Positions 41,800 through 49,423 of a DNA stretch of 50,187 nucleotides are shown piece by piece. Within the stretch, counting starts at the first letter, position 1, and each line of letters opens with the position of its first letter. The DNA is from Actinomycetota bacterium (GTDB taxonomy: Bacteria; Actinomycetota; Thermoleophilia; Gaiellales; Gaiellaceae), in the NCBI GenBank assembly GCA_005884575.1, contig VAWW01000047.1, positions 1 through 50,187 of the forward strand. The letters run 5' to 3'. Position numbers and translations under genes: made by a program. The notes beneath the pieces are model-generated. The model made no database searches, was not told the origin of the DNA, and was given only the letters and a program-made list of their open reading frames with translations.

Positions 41800-43130
41800 G
41801 CGACGAGCGCGAGCAGGTCCGCCAGCGCGGGGGCGAGCGTCGGCCGCCAGGCGGGATCGACCGCGAGGAACGACTCCGGGTCGCGCGCGACGATCCCGTA
41901 CAGCACCTCGCCGACGATGCGCCCGCCGACCGGGCCGAGCCGGTCGCCGCCGGCGCGCGCCTCGGCCTCCTTCAGCACGTAGTACCAGAGCGGCGTCTCG
42001 CCCTTCCACTCGTCCGGCAGCGCCAGCTCGCCGTCTTGCAGCGGCTCGACGCCGAGCCTGCGCGCGACCGCCTCGCCGGAGGGGAGCCCGACGCCGCTGC
42101 CGCGCTCGAGGTCGCGGACCGCGAGCGAGTGGAGGTCGTCGTCGGCGACGTCGCCCGTGATCTCCAGCGGGAGATCGATCAGCGACCGCGGCAGCCGGCC
42201 GTCGATCTTCTTCGCACGCTGCGCCGGCTCGTGGCCGCGCAGGTCGAAGAGCAGAGACCAGTCGACGACGCGCCGCGCGGACACCGGGCGGAAGCCAACG
42301 AGATCGGGGAAGAGCGGCGCCTCGCTAACGTCGGCGAGCCGGTACGTGTGGCGGATCTGGCTGTGGCCGTACCGGAACGCCGCGTCGGCGAACTCGAACG
42401 GGATGAACGGCTCGGGGCCGTCCGGAACGAAGTACGTCGGCCCCTTCGCGACGAGCTCGTCGACAAGCTCCCGTCCGACGGCGCGCGGCAGGAAGTCGAA
42501 GAGGATCACCCACTGGTAGTGCCAGGTGGCCGCGCGGCGAGCCTCCTCGAACAGCGCAGCCGCGTCGGCGCCGTCCTCGCGGAGACGGTCGACGAGCAGG
42601 TTGTGGAGCTTCAGCCACACGACGTGGAGCTGCGACATGAAGAGATGGACGTCGTTGCGCGGGTCGCCGATCAGCGCGACACCCTGGCTGTTCCGCGGCA
42701 CGTCGTTGCCGTCCTCGCCGAGCAACAGCTTCGCGTCGTCGGCGCGGTCGAAGAGATACGGGCTGCCCACCGGGCCGCCGGCGTAGATCGACTCGAGGTT
42801 CGCGCGCGGCGTCCGGTAGTTGCGAATCCGTTCCGGCTCGGCCTGGTGCGTCACCGGCGAGCGGTCGGCGGTGATGTCGTGCGCGATGAACTGCCCGAAG
42901 ATCGGCCAGCCGGCAGCCTCGCGCGCGTCGGCGCTCTCGCCCTCGACGCCGAGGCCGCCGTCGCATGCGCCGCCGCGGCGGCCGAGGACGCGCAGGAACT
43001 CCGACTCGAGCGCGAGCGGAGGAAGCTCGGGAAAGAGCCGTCCGTACCGTCCGGCGTAAATCTCTGCGCCCCCGGCGCGGCCGGGCGCGAGGCAGTGGTC
43101 GCGAACGGGACGGGACAGGACGGAGGTCAT
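41796..43130 (-). CDS. Animal-type haem peroxidase family protein
   Basis: This 444-residue bacterial member of the animal haem peroxidase (peroxidase-cyclooxygenase) superfamily keeps the conserved haem-site elements. Distal QF.AHD is GWPIFGQFIAHDIT, proximal region LHVVWLKLHNLLVDRL contains the HN pair, and FDFLPRAVG and FADAAFRYGHSQIRHTYRL contain the FRYGHS motif with its arginine. No signal peptide or membrane segment is seen, so it may act in the cytoplasm. ATG 43130 lies exactly six bases after TATCGT, supporting a leaderless start despite an open upstream frame. Likely reactions are halide or small-organic oxidation with hydrogen peroxide; the substrate is unknown. Confidence 0.88.
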   Translation of the reverse strand: MTSVLSRPVRDHCLAPGRAGGAEIYAGRYGRLFPELPPLALESEFLRVLGRRGGACDGGLGVEGESADAREAAGWPIFGQFIAHDITADRSPVTHQAEPERIRNYRTPRANLESIYAGGPVGSPYLFDRADDAKLLLGEDGNDVPRNSQGVALIGDPRNDVHLFMSQLHVVWLKLHNLLVDRLREDGADAAALFEEARRAATWHYQWVILFDFLPRAVGRELVDELVAKGPTYFVPDGPEPFIPFEFADAAFRYGHSQIRHTYRLADVSEAPLFPDLVGFRPVSARRVVDWSLLFDLRGHEPAQRAKKIDGRLPRSLIDLPLEITGDVADDDLHSLAVRDLERGSGVGLPSGEAVARRLGVEPLQDGELALPDEWKGETPLWYYVLKEAEARAGGDRLGPVGGRIVGEVLYGIVARDPESFLAVDPAWRPTLAPALADLLALVA

Positions 43131-43136
43131 TTCGTG

Positions 43137-43142
43137 ACGATA
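43137..43142 (-). promoter_or_regulatory. -10 element TATCGT for the leaderless haem peroxidase
   Basis: Minus-strand TATCGT, six bases (cacgaa), then ATG 43130. The divergent -10 for the DUF1996 gene lies 28 bases away, so the two promoters are back to back in a 52-base region. Confidence 0.6.
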
Positions 43143-43170
43143 CCCGGGAACCAAAGGCTGGCGGGTGGTG

Positions 43171-43176
43171 TAATCG
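43171..43176 (+). promoter_or_regulatory. -10 element TAATCG for the leaderless DUF1996 gene
   Basis: TAATCG, six bases (ggtcgg), then ATG 43183. The last base departs from TANNNT, so this is the weakest of the series; spacing is identical. Confidence 0.45.
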
Positions 43177-43182
43177 GGTCGG

Positions 43183-44055
43183 ATGAGGCGCATCGTTTCC
43201 GTCCTCGCGCTCGCCGCCCTCGCCGTGCCGTTGGCGTTCGCTGCCCCGGCGCCGATGCTGCACGGAAACAACTTCTTCAGCAACTGCCGGTTCAGCCATA
43301 CGGCCTCCGACGATCCGATCGCGCTTCCCCGTCTCGCCGGCCGGTCGCATGCGCACACGTTCTTCGGCAACGCGTCGACGAACGCGTACTCGACGCTCGA
43401 AAGCCTGCGCAAGGCGGGCACGACGTGCAAGCCGGCCGCAGACAAAGCGGCGTACTGGATCCCCACGCTCTACCAGGGAGGCCGCGAGATTCGCCCGGCG
43501 AAGGCGCAGGCATACTACGTGCTGCGCGGCATCGATCAGATGCACGCGTTCCCGGCCGGCCTGCGGATGATCGCCGGAAACGCGCACACGACGCGCCCGC
43601 AGAGCAAGGCGGTCGTCTACTGGACGTGCGGCGGCCGCGCGGTTCGCACGGCGCCGTCCACGATGCCGCCGGCGCGGTGCGGGATCGTCCGAGGGCTCGT
43701 CCAGATGCTGTCTCCGGGCGGCAAGCCGCACCGCGTGGAGCTGCGCAGCAAGTCGTTCCTCGAGTTGCACGTGAACTTCCCGGACTGCTGGGACGGGAAG
43801 CACCTCGACAGCCCCGACCATCAGCGGCACATGGCGTACAGCCGCGACTACGTCTGTCCCGCCTCGCATCCCGTCAAGGTGCCGCTGATCCGGCTGACGA
43901 TCCGCTATCCGCTGACGAGCGGGAAGAACGTCGCGCTCGCGTCGGGCGGACAGCTGACCGGCCACGCGGACTTCTTCAACGCTTGGGACGAGCAGGCGCT
44001 GGCGCGACTCGTGGACGACTGCTTCCACGGTCGCCCCTGCAACGAGCGACGCTGA
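43183..44055 (+). CDS. Secreted DUF1996 domain protein
   Basis: This 290-residue protein has a signal peptide (RRIVSVLALAALAVPLAFAAPA) followed by a DUF1996 domain. Family features are FFSNCRFSHTASDDPIALP, GRSHAHTFFGNASTNAYSTLESL, AAYWIPTLY, the Cys pair around CGGRAVRTAPSTMPPARC, LELHVNFPDCWDGKHLDSPDHQRHMAYS and a C-terminal HADFFNAWD. The many conserved His, Asp and Cys residues suggest a disulfide-stabilised, possibly metal-binding extracellular enzyme; DUF1996 has no established activity. It is divergent from the haem peroxidase over 52 bases. The 3' end overlaps the convergent hydrolase remnant. Confidence 0.9.
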   Translation: MRRIVSVLALAALAVPLAFAAPAPMLHGNNFFSNCRFSHTASDDPIALPRLAGRSHAHTFFGNASTNAYSTLESLRKAGTTCKPAADKAAYWIPTLYQGGREIRPAKAQAYYVLRGIDQMHAFPAGLRMIAGNAHTTRPQSKAVVYWTCGGRAVRTAPSTMPPARCGIVRGLVQMLSPGGKPHRVELRSKSFLELHVNFPDCWDGKHLDSPDHQRHMAYSRDYVCPASHPVKVPLIRLTIRYPLTSGKNVALASGGQLTGHADFFNAWDEQALARLVDDCFHGRPCNERR

Positions 44056-44919
44056 GCGCCGTTCTCACCCGGCGCAGCCGCGACCGGAAGTACGCGAGCG
44101 TCTGCCGGATGATCGACCGCGACGTCGCCTCCGCGTTGCGCAGATCGAATCCGTGGCTCCCGGTGGGATGCGTCACGAGCCGGACGTCGGCGCGCAGCTC
44201 CTGCGCGGCGGCGACGAAGCGGTCGATCGAGTCGTTGATCCCCTCGTTCTCGTTCCGGCCGGCCTTCGCGATCAGCATCGCCGGCACCTTGCTGTCGTGG
44301 CGACGCAGCCAGGTCAGGGCCGAGAACTCGTCGACGAGGTTCGGGTCGAGCGAGAGGTGCAGCGTCTTGAAGTCGAGCGGTCCGTAGTAGACGACGTTGC
44401 AGCGGACGTCGGGCGACGGCTCGCGCATCGTGGCCCAGAGATGCCACGGCGCGGTGCCGATCGAGAACCCGAGCGTGCAAAGGCGCGTGCCGTCGATGCC
44501 GAACTTCTCGCCGTACGTGTGCACGAACCCGACCGCCGCGGCGATGTCCTGCGAGGGGTCGATCGGCGTGGCGAGGTAGTGGTCGGAGCGGATGTCGAAC
44601 GCGACCGCGGCCATCCCGGACGCCGCGATCAGCTGGCTCCAGCCGATCTTCTGGCCCGAGTCCTTGCCGGCCGCGTAGGCGGGCGGGCCGCCGAGCAGCA
44701 CGCCGGCAGTGTCCCCTTCGCGCCGCGCGGCCGGTAGATGTCGAGCTCGAGGGCGACCCCGTCGACGGTGCGGTAGACGACGTTGCGGCGCACGGCCGCG
44801 CGGTGCATCCCCGGAATCTGGTAGACCAGCGCCGCGCCGGGCGTCGGGTTCCGGTACGCCTGCGCATCCGCCGGGACGCAGGGGGCGGCGCAGACGAGCG
44901 CGACGAGAAGCTTCTTCAC
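43976..44919 (-). pseudogene. Secreted alpha/beta hydrolase, frameshifted
   Basis: The first part, from GTG 44919, has a signal peptide (KKLLVALVCAAPCVPADAQA) and then VVYRTVDGVALELDIYRPRGAKGTLPA, the start of a BD-FAE-like dienelactone/carboxylesterase fold. Near 44701-44706 one base appears missing. The rest lies in another frame: LLGGPPAYAAGK, SGMAAVAFDIRSDHYLATP, the nucleophile elbow LCTLGFSIGTAPW (GxSxG-like), and the catalytic-His region HPTGSHGFDLRNAEAT. Restoring one G (ccggcg to ccgggcg) would reconnect them. The C terminus runs about 80 bases into the convergent DUF1996 gene. Catalytic residues are otherwise present. Confidence 0.8.
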
Positions 44920-44952
44920 GCCGTCTCTACACAGGTGCGCGAGCCGGGGTTC

Positions 44953-45813
44953 CTAGGCGACGGTGCGCGCGAGCTCGAGCGAGCCGAGGACGCCTGCGCG
45001 GTCGCCGAGGGCCGGCGCGACCAGGTAGTCGTCGAAGCCTCCGTCGAGCTCCGGCGCGCGGATGTAGCCCGCCAGCAGCTCGCAGAGCCGCGTCCGGACG
45101 AGTCGAAGGAGCTCGGGCTGCTTCATGACGCCGCCGCCGATCACGATCCGCTCGGGCGAGACGGTGCAGATCACGTTCACGAGTCCCAGCGCGAGGTACT
45201 CGGCTTCGAGACCCCACATGCGCTCGTCGGCCGCGGACCCCCCGCGCGCGCGAATCGCCTCGCCCGAGGCGAGGCCCTCGAAGCAATCGCCGTGGTACGG
45301 ACAGACGCCGTCGAAGGGATCGCGATCGCGGTCGTGTGGGATCCGCATGTGCCCGAACTCCGGGTGCAGGAGGCCGTGCATGAGCCGGCCGTTCGCGATG
45401 CCTCCGCCGCCGATCCCGGTGCCGACGGTGATGTAGCAGAACGTGTCGAGACCGACGGCGGCGCCCCAGCGGTGCTCGCCGAGCGCGGCGGCGTTGACGT
45501 CCGTGTCGAAGGCGACCGGAACGCCGAGCGCCCTCGCGAGCGCGGGCGCGACGTCGGTGTCGGCCCAGCCGGGCTTCGGCGTCGTCGTGATGTGTCCCCA
45601 GGTGGGCGACGCGGGCCGGATGTCGATCGGCCCGAACGAGCCGACTCCGACCGCGGCGATCGACCCGTTGCTCGCGAAGAAGTCGACCGCGCGCGCGAGC
45701 GTCTCCTCCGGCGAGGTGGTCGGGAACGTGACGACGTCGCCGAGGTCGTCCGGGCCGTCGCCGATTGCGCAGACCCATTTCGTTCCACCCGCCTCGATGC
45801 CGCCGTAGATCAT
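44953..45813 (-). CDS. ROK family fructokinase
   Basis: This 286-residue ROK-family sugar kinase begins [17 protein letters not shown], the fructokinase version of the ATP phosphate-1 loop. [36 protein letters not shown] contains the catalytic Asp region. The zinc site is of fructokinase type: HPEFGHMRI followed by [14 protein letters not shown] with the expected His and Cys ligands. The short length fits Bacillus-type fructokinases. ATG 45813 overlaps the LacI stop by one base, so it is coupled to the regulator. With the divergent polyol-type transporter, phosphorylation of fructose formed from a sugar alcohol is the likely role. Confidence 0.9.
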   Translation of the reverse strand: MIYGGIEAGGTKWVCAIGDGPDDLGDVVTFPTTSPEETLARAVDFFASNGSIAAVGVGSFGPIDIRPASPTWGHITTTPKPGWADTDVAPALARALGVPVAFDTDVNAAALGEHRWGAAVGLDTFCYITVGTGIGGGGIANGRLMHGLLHPEFGHMRIPHDRDRDPFDGVCPYHGDCFEGLASGEAIRARGGSAADERMWGLEAEYLALGLVNVICTVSPERIVIGGGVMKQPELLRLVRTRLCELLAGYIRAPELDGGFDDYLVAPALGDRAGVLGSLELARTVA

Positions 45814-46850
45814 CAGCCGGACGCGGGCGTCGCTGCGGGAGCTCCGCTCGACTTGCGGACGATGAAGTCGGCGGGGAGGACGACGATGCGGCGCCGTTGC
45901 CCGACGCGGCCGCTGAGCCGGTCGAGGAGCAGCTGCGTCGCGATCGTGCCGTAGGTCTCGGCAGGTTGCGCCATCACGGTGAGGAAGGGATAGAGGCGCG
46001 AGACGTGCTCGATGTCGTCGAAGCAGACGAGCGCGAGGTCGTCGGGGATCTCGAGGTTCCGGCGGCGGGCCGCTTCGACCACGCCTACGACGGCGATGTT
46101 GTTGACAGCGAAGATCGCCGTCGGCGGCTCGTCGAGCGCGAGGAGTCGCAGCGTCGCCTCGGCCGCGGCGTCCGGGTCGATCGTGCTCGACTCGGCGACG
46201 AGCTCCGGATCGAGCTCGATGCCGCCGCGCTCGAGCGCTTCCCGGTAGCCCTGGAGACGGTCGCGCGCCGTCGAGACATCGGGACTTTCGGTGATCATCC
46301 CGATCCGCCGGTGGCCGAGCTCGATCAGATGCTCGATCAGCTGGCGCGCGCCCGCGACGCTGTCGCCCTGGACGAGGTCGCCGTCGAAGCCGGCGATCGA
46401 ACGGTCGATCAGGACGAAGGGAACGTTGTTGCGCGTCAGGAGCCGGAGCTGCGGGCGCGAGCGGTCGCCGACCGGCGCGATCAGCACCCCGGCGACCTGG
46501 AACGCAACCATGTCCTCGAGATAGCCTCGCTCGCGCTCGAGGTTCCCCTGTGTGTCGCAGAGGATGACGTGATATCCGGCGCGCCACGCGACCTGTTCGA
46601 CGCCGCGGACGACGAGCGTGAAGAACGGATTGGCGACGTCGGGCACGATCACGCCAAACGCGTGCGTCCTCCGCTGGCTCAGGCCGCGCGCAAGCCGGTT
46701 CGGCACGTACCCGAGCTTGGCGATCGACGCCTCGACGCGGCGACGGGTCTCGTCGCTGACGCGAGGACTCTCGTTGACGACGCGCGAGACGGTCATCGCC
46801 GAGACACCGGCGTGGGTCGCTACGTCGTGGATCGTCACCCTCATGGCCAT
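45813..46850 (-). CDS. LacI family transcriptional regulator of the polyol locus
   Basis: This 345-residue LacI/GalR regulator has an N-terminal helix-turn-helix [35 protein letters not shown] with the hinge [17 protein letters not shown]. The periplasmic-binding-like effector domain runs from [16 protein letters not shown] to [13 protein letters not shown] 46850 is chosen; ATG 46844 is equally possible, and neither has a clear Shine-Dalgarno. It is divergent from the sugar transporter with 193 bases between starts, and coupled to the ROK kinase downstream. It probably represses the transporter and itself from the shared intergenic region until a polyol or fructose derivative binds. Confidence 0.94.
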   Translation of the reverse strand: MAMRVTIHDVATHAGVSAMTVSRVVNESPRVSDETRRRVEASIAKLGYVPNRLARGLSQRRTHAFGVIVPDVANPFFTLVVRGVEQVAWRAGYHVILCDTQGNLERERGYLEDMVAFQVAGVLIAPVGDRSRPQLRLLTRNNVPFVLIDRSIAGFDGDLVQGDSVAGARQLIEHLIELGHRRIGMITESPDVSTARDRLQGYREALERGGIELDPELVAESSTIDPDAAAEATLRLLALDEPPTAIFAVNNIAVVGVVEAARRRNLEIPDDLALVCFDDIEHVSRLYPFLTVMAQPAETYGTIATQLLLDRLSGRVGQRRRIVVLPADFIVRKSSGAPAATPASG

Positions 46851-46876
46851 GTTAACTCGACTTCGGGCAGAAGATA

Positions 46877-46984
46877 GATACCACACTGCGCGACCAAACG
46901 CACGTCGTCCAAACCGCGAAAAAGGAAGGCTTGACTTGCGGTCGGGAAGCGTGTTATGGATACCACCCTTCAAGCGTTATCGCT
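46877..46984. promoter_or_regulatory. Divergent lacI / polyol-transporter control region
   Basis: Two copies of GATACCAC (46877-46884 and 46959-46966), 82 bases apart, are preceded by ATA and ATG respectively. An arm pair AGCG-ttat-CGCT (46973-46984) sits just after the transporter -10. Any of these could be the LacI operator; LacI sites are usually near-palindromic, which favours 46973-46984. A TATCTT on the minus strand upstream of lacI is a possible -10. Confidence 0.4.
46931..46960 (+). promoter_or_regulatory. Sigma-70-type promoter for the polyol ABC operon
   Basis: TTGACT (46931-46936) and TATGGA (46955-46960) are separated by 18 bases, giving a leader of about 77 bases before ATG 47044. 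This is the clearest -35/-10 pair in the window and contrasts with the leaderless promoters elsewhere. Confidence 0.55.
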
Positions 46985-47043
46985 ACCACAATCCCGCAGC
47001 GGCCCCCGACGCCGGGAGTCGAACCCCCATGAAGGGAGGGAAG

Positions 47044-48405
47044 ATGCGTTTGTCCCGTTTGGCGCTCGGCTCGATCGGCGCCATCCTGCTCAGTCTCGTC
47101 GTGCTCGTGGGAGTGAGCAGCGCCCGCCCAGCCGCGACGACGATCACGATCGCGACGGTGAACAACCCCGACATGGTCGTGATGCAGTCCCTGGCTTCGA
47201 CGTTCACGAAGAAGTACGGCATCAACGTGAAGTTCGTGACGCTCCCGGAGAACACGCTCCGCCAGAAGGTCACGTCCGATATCGCAACGGGCGGCGGCCA
47301 GTTCGACATCGCGACCGTCGGGACGTATGAGGTACCGATCTGGGCGAAGAACAAGTGGATCGTCAATCTCAATCCGTACTTCGCGAAGCTGAGCCCCGCG
47401 CAGGCGAAGGCGTACGACCTCAACGACGTGATCCCGAAGGTGCGCCTCGGCCTTTCGTACAACAAGAGCCTCTACGCGCTCCCGTTTTACGGCGAGAGCT
47501 CGATGACGTACTACAACAAGAAGCTCTTCGCATCCAAGGGACTCAAGATGCCGCTCCGGCCGACCTGGACGCAGATCCAGTCGTTCGCGTCGAAGCTCCA
47601 CGATCCCTCGGGCAACAACTACGGCATCTGCCTGCGCGCGTTGCCGGGTTGGGGCGAGTTCGGCGCACCGCTGACGACCGTGATCAACACCTTCGGCGGC
47701 CAGTGGTTCAACATGAACTGGGAACCGCAGCTGACGGCTCCGGCGACCAAGAAGGCCGTCAACTTCTACGTCGATCTCATCCGCAAGTACGGTGAGCCCG
47801 GCGCGACGAGCAGCGGCTTCACCGAGTGCGAGACGGCGATGGCACAGGGCAAGACCGCGATGTGGGTGGACGCCACCGTCGCCGCAGGCCAGCTGACCGA
47901 CCCGTCCAAGTCCCAGGTCGCGAAGGACATCGGCTTCGCCTACGCGCCGACGGCAGTGACCCCGCGCGGCTCGCACTGGCTGTGGGCGTGGTCGCTGACG
48001 ATGGAAGCATCGAGCAAGAACAAGGACGCCGCGTTCAAGTTCCTCACCTGGGCAACGAGCAAGGACTACATCAAGCTCGTCGCCGGCAAGAACGGCTGGG
48101 GCTCCGTGCCGCCCGGAACGCGCATCTCGACCTACCGGAACCCGAACTACAAGAAGGCGGCTGGGGCGTTCGAGAGCATCGTCCTCAACTCGATGCTGAC
48201 CGCGGACCCGACCAAGCAGACGCTGCATCCGGTCCCGTACGTCGGCGTCCAGTTCGTCGGCATCCCGGAGTTCCAGAACATCGGGACGCTCGTGACGCAG
48301 AATCTGGCCGGCGCGGTGGCGGGCAAGACGAGCGTCGACTCGGCGCTCTCGCTCTCCCAGACGCAGGTCGCACGGATCATGAAGCAGGCCGGCTACTTGA
48401 AGTAG
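47044..48405 (+). CDS. ABC substrate-binding protein, sorbitol/mannitol (polyol) type
   Basis: This 453-residue exported family 1 extracellular solute-binding protein has a signal peptide (RLSRLALGSIGAILLSLVVLVGVSSA). The mature start TITIATVNNPDMVVMQSLASTF and ENTLRQKVTSDIATGGGQFDIATVGTYEVPIWA closely resemble the SmoE/MtlE polyol-binding group, with the shared VNNPDM, LRQ.VT.DIATGGGQFD and G.YE.PIWA elements. ATG 47044 has GGGAGGG at 47034-47040; an upstream in-frame ATG at 47029 is less well placed. It precedes two permease genes, while the ATPase gene is not in this window. Ligand assignment is by similarity, supported by the fructokinase across the control region. Confidence 0.9.
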   Translation: MRLSRLALGSIGAILLSLVVLVGVSSARPAATTITIATVNNPDMVVMQSLASTFTKKYGINVKFVTLPENTLRQKVTSDIATGGGQFDIATVGTYEVPIWAKNKWIVNLNPYFAKLSPAQAKAYDLNDVIPKVRLGLSYNKSLYALPFYGESSMTYYNKKLFASKGLKMPLRPTWTQIQSFASKLHDPSGNNYGICLRALPGWGEFGAPLTTVINTFGGQWFNMNWEPQLTAPATKKAVNFYVDLIRKYGEPGATSSGFTECETAMAQGKTAMWVDATVAAGQLTDPSKSQVAKDIGFAYAPTAVTPRGSHWLWAWSLTMEASSKNKDAAFKFLTWATSKDYIKLVAGKNGWGSVPPGTRISTYRNPNYKKAAGAFESIVLNSMLTADPTKQTLHPVPYVGVQFVGIPEFQNIGTLVTQNLAGAVAGKTSVDSALSLSQTQVARIMKQAGYLK

Positions 48406-48426
48406 GGGTCCCTCCTCCCCGAAGCT

Positions 48427-48459
48427 GGATGAGGGCGGACGCCCGGTCCGCCCTCATCC
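48427..48459 (+). ncRNA. Intercistronic RNA hairpin between binding protein and permease genes
   Basis: Positions 48427-48440 and 48446-48459 form a perfect 14-bp stem with loop gcccg, 21 bases after the binding-protein stop and 16 before the permease ATG. Such stems commonly stabilise the upstream transcript or partly terminate, giving more binding protein than permease. Confidence 0.65.
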
Positions 48460-48475
48460 CAGCATCAGGCAGACC

Positions 48476-49423
48476 ATGACCGCACCCACCTCATCGATTG
48501 CAGTCTCGCCGGAGCTCGTGCAGGGCCGCTGGGCGTTCTTGCGCTCCCAGCGGGCGACCTCGATCGGGCTCCTGCTGCCGGCACTCATCTTCCTCGGCGT
48601 GATGACGCAGGCGCCGTTCGTGGTCACGCTCTGGTACAGCTTCCACAACTGGATCCTGACCTCGCCCGAGCTCGGCCACCGCTGGGTCGGCCTCGACAAC
48701 TTCCGTTACGAGCTGACCCAGGATCCGATCTTCCGCCAGGCGATCTACAACACGCTGGAGATCACCGCTGCGATCGTCGGCGGCTCGCTCGTCATCGGGC
48801 TCGCCTTCGCGCTCCTTCTGAACCGGTCGTTCCCACTGCGCGGCGTTGCCCGCGCGCTGATGATCGCGCCGTTCTTCGTGATGCCGACGGTGAACGCGGT
48901 CGTCCAGAAGAACCTCTTCCTGAACCCGATCTTCGGGCTGGTCAACTGGGTGGCGACGTCGCTCGGCTTCGCGCGTACCGACTGGCTGGCCGCCCACGCG
49001 AAGTTCGGCATCATCTCGATGGCCGTCTGGCAATGGGCGCCCTTCATGATGCTGATCCTCCTCGCCGGGCTCCAGGGGATCTCCGACGAGGTGCGCGAGG
49101 CGGCCCGGATCGACGGAGCCGGCCCCGTCGCCGAGTTCCGGAAGGTCACGCTGCCGCTGCTCGGTCCCTACGTCGAGCTCGCGGTGCTGCTCGGGATGAT
49201 CTACATCCTCCAGCTCTTCGGCGAGATCTTCGTCGCCACGCAAGGGGGGCCCGGGACGGAGACGACGACGATTCCCTACTACGTCTACCAGACGATCTCG
49301 CAAGCCAACGATGTCGGGACGTCCTCCGCGCAAGGGGTGCTTGCGATCGTCTTCAGCTCGATCATCGCTGCACTCCTGCTCAGGTTGTTGACGCGGACCT
49401 TCAGACGAGGAGTGACGGGATGA
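48476..49423 (+). CDS. ABC sugar/polyol permease, first subunit
   Basis: This 315-residue binding-protein-dependent permease of the MalF/SmoF type has six hydrophobic segments, beginning SIGLLLPALIFLGVMTQAPFVVTLWYSF. The cytoplasmic EAA loop EVREAARIDGAGPVAEFRKVTLPLL is intact and contacts the ATPase. The C-terminal region GEIFVATQGGPGTETTTIPYYVYQT is typical of the group. ATG 48476 follows the 14-bp hairpin by 16 bases. The stop overlaps the start of the second permease (ATGA). Confidence 0.94.
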   Translation: MTAPTSSIAVSPELVQGRWAFLRSQRATSIGLLLPALIFLGVMTQAPFVVTLWYSFHNWILTSPELGHRWVGLDNFRYELTQDPIFRQAIYNTLEITAAIVGGSLVIGLAFALLLNRSFPLRGVARALMIAPFFVMPTVNAVVQKNLFLNPIFGLVNWVATSLGFARTDWLAAHAKFGIISMAVWQWAPFMMLILLAGLQGISDEVREAARIDGAGPVAEFRKVTLPLLGPYVELAVLLGMIYILQLFGEIFVATQGGPGTETTTIPYYVYQTISQANDVGTSSAQGVLAIVFSSIIAALLLRLLTRTFRRGVTG

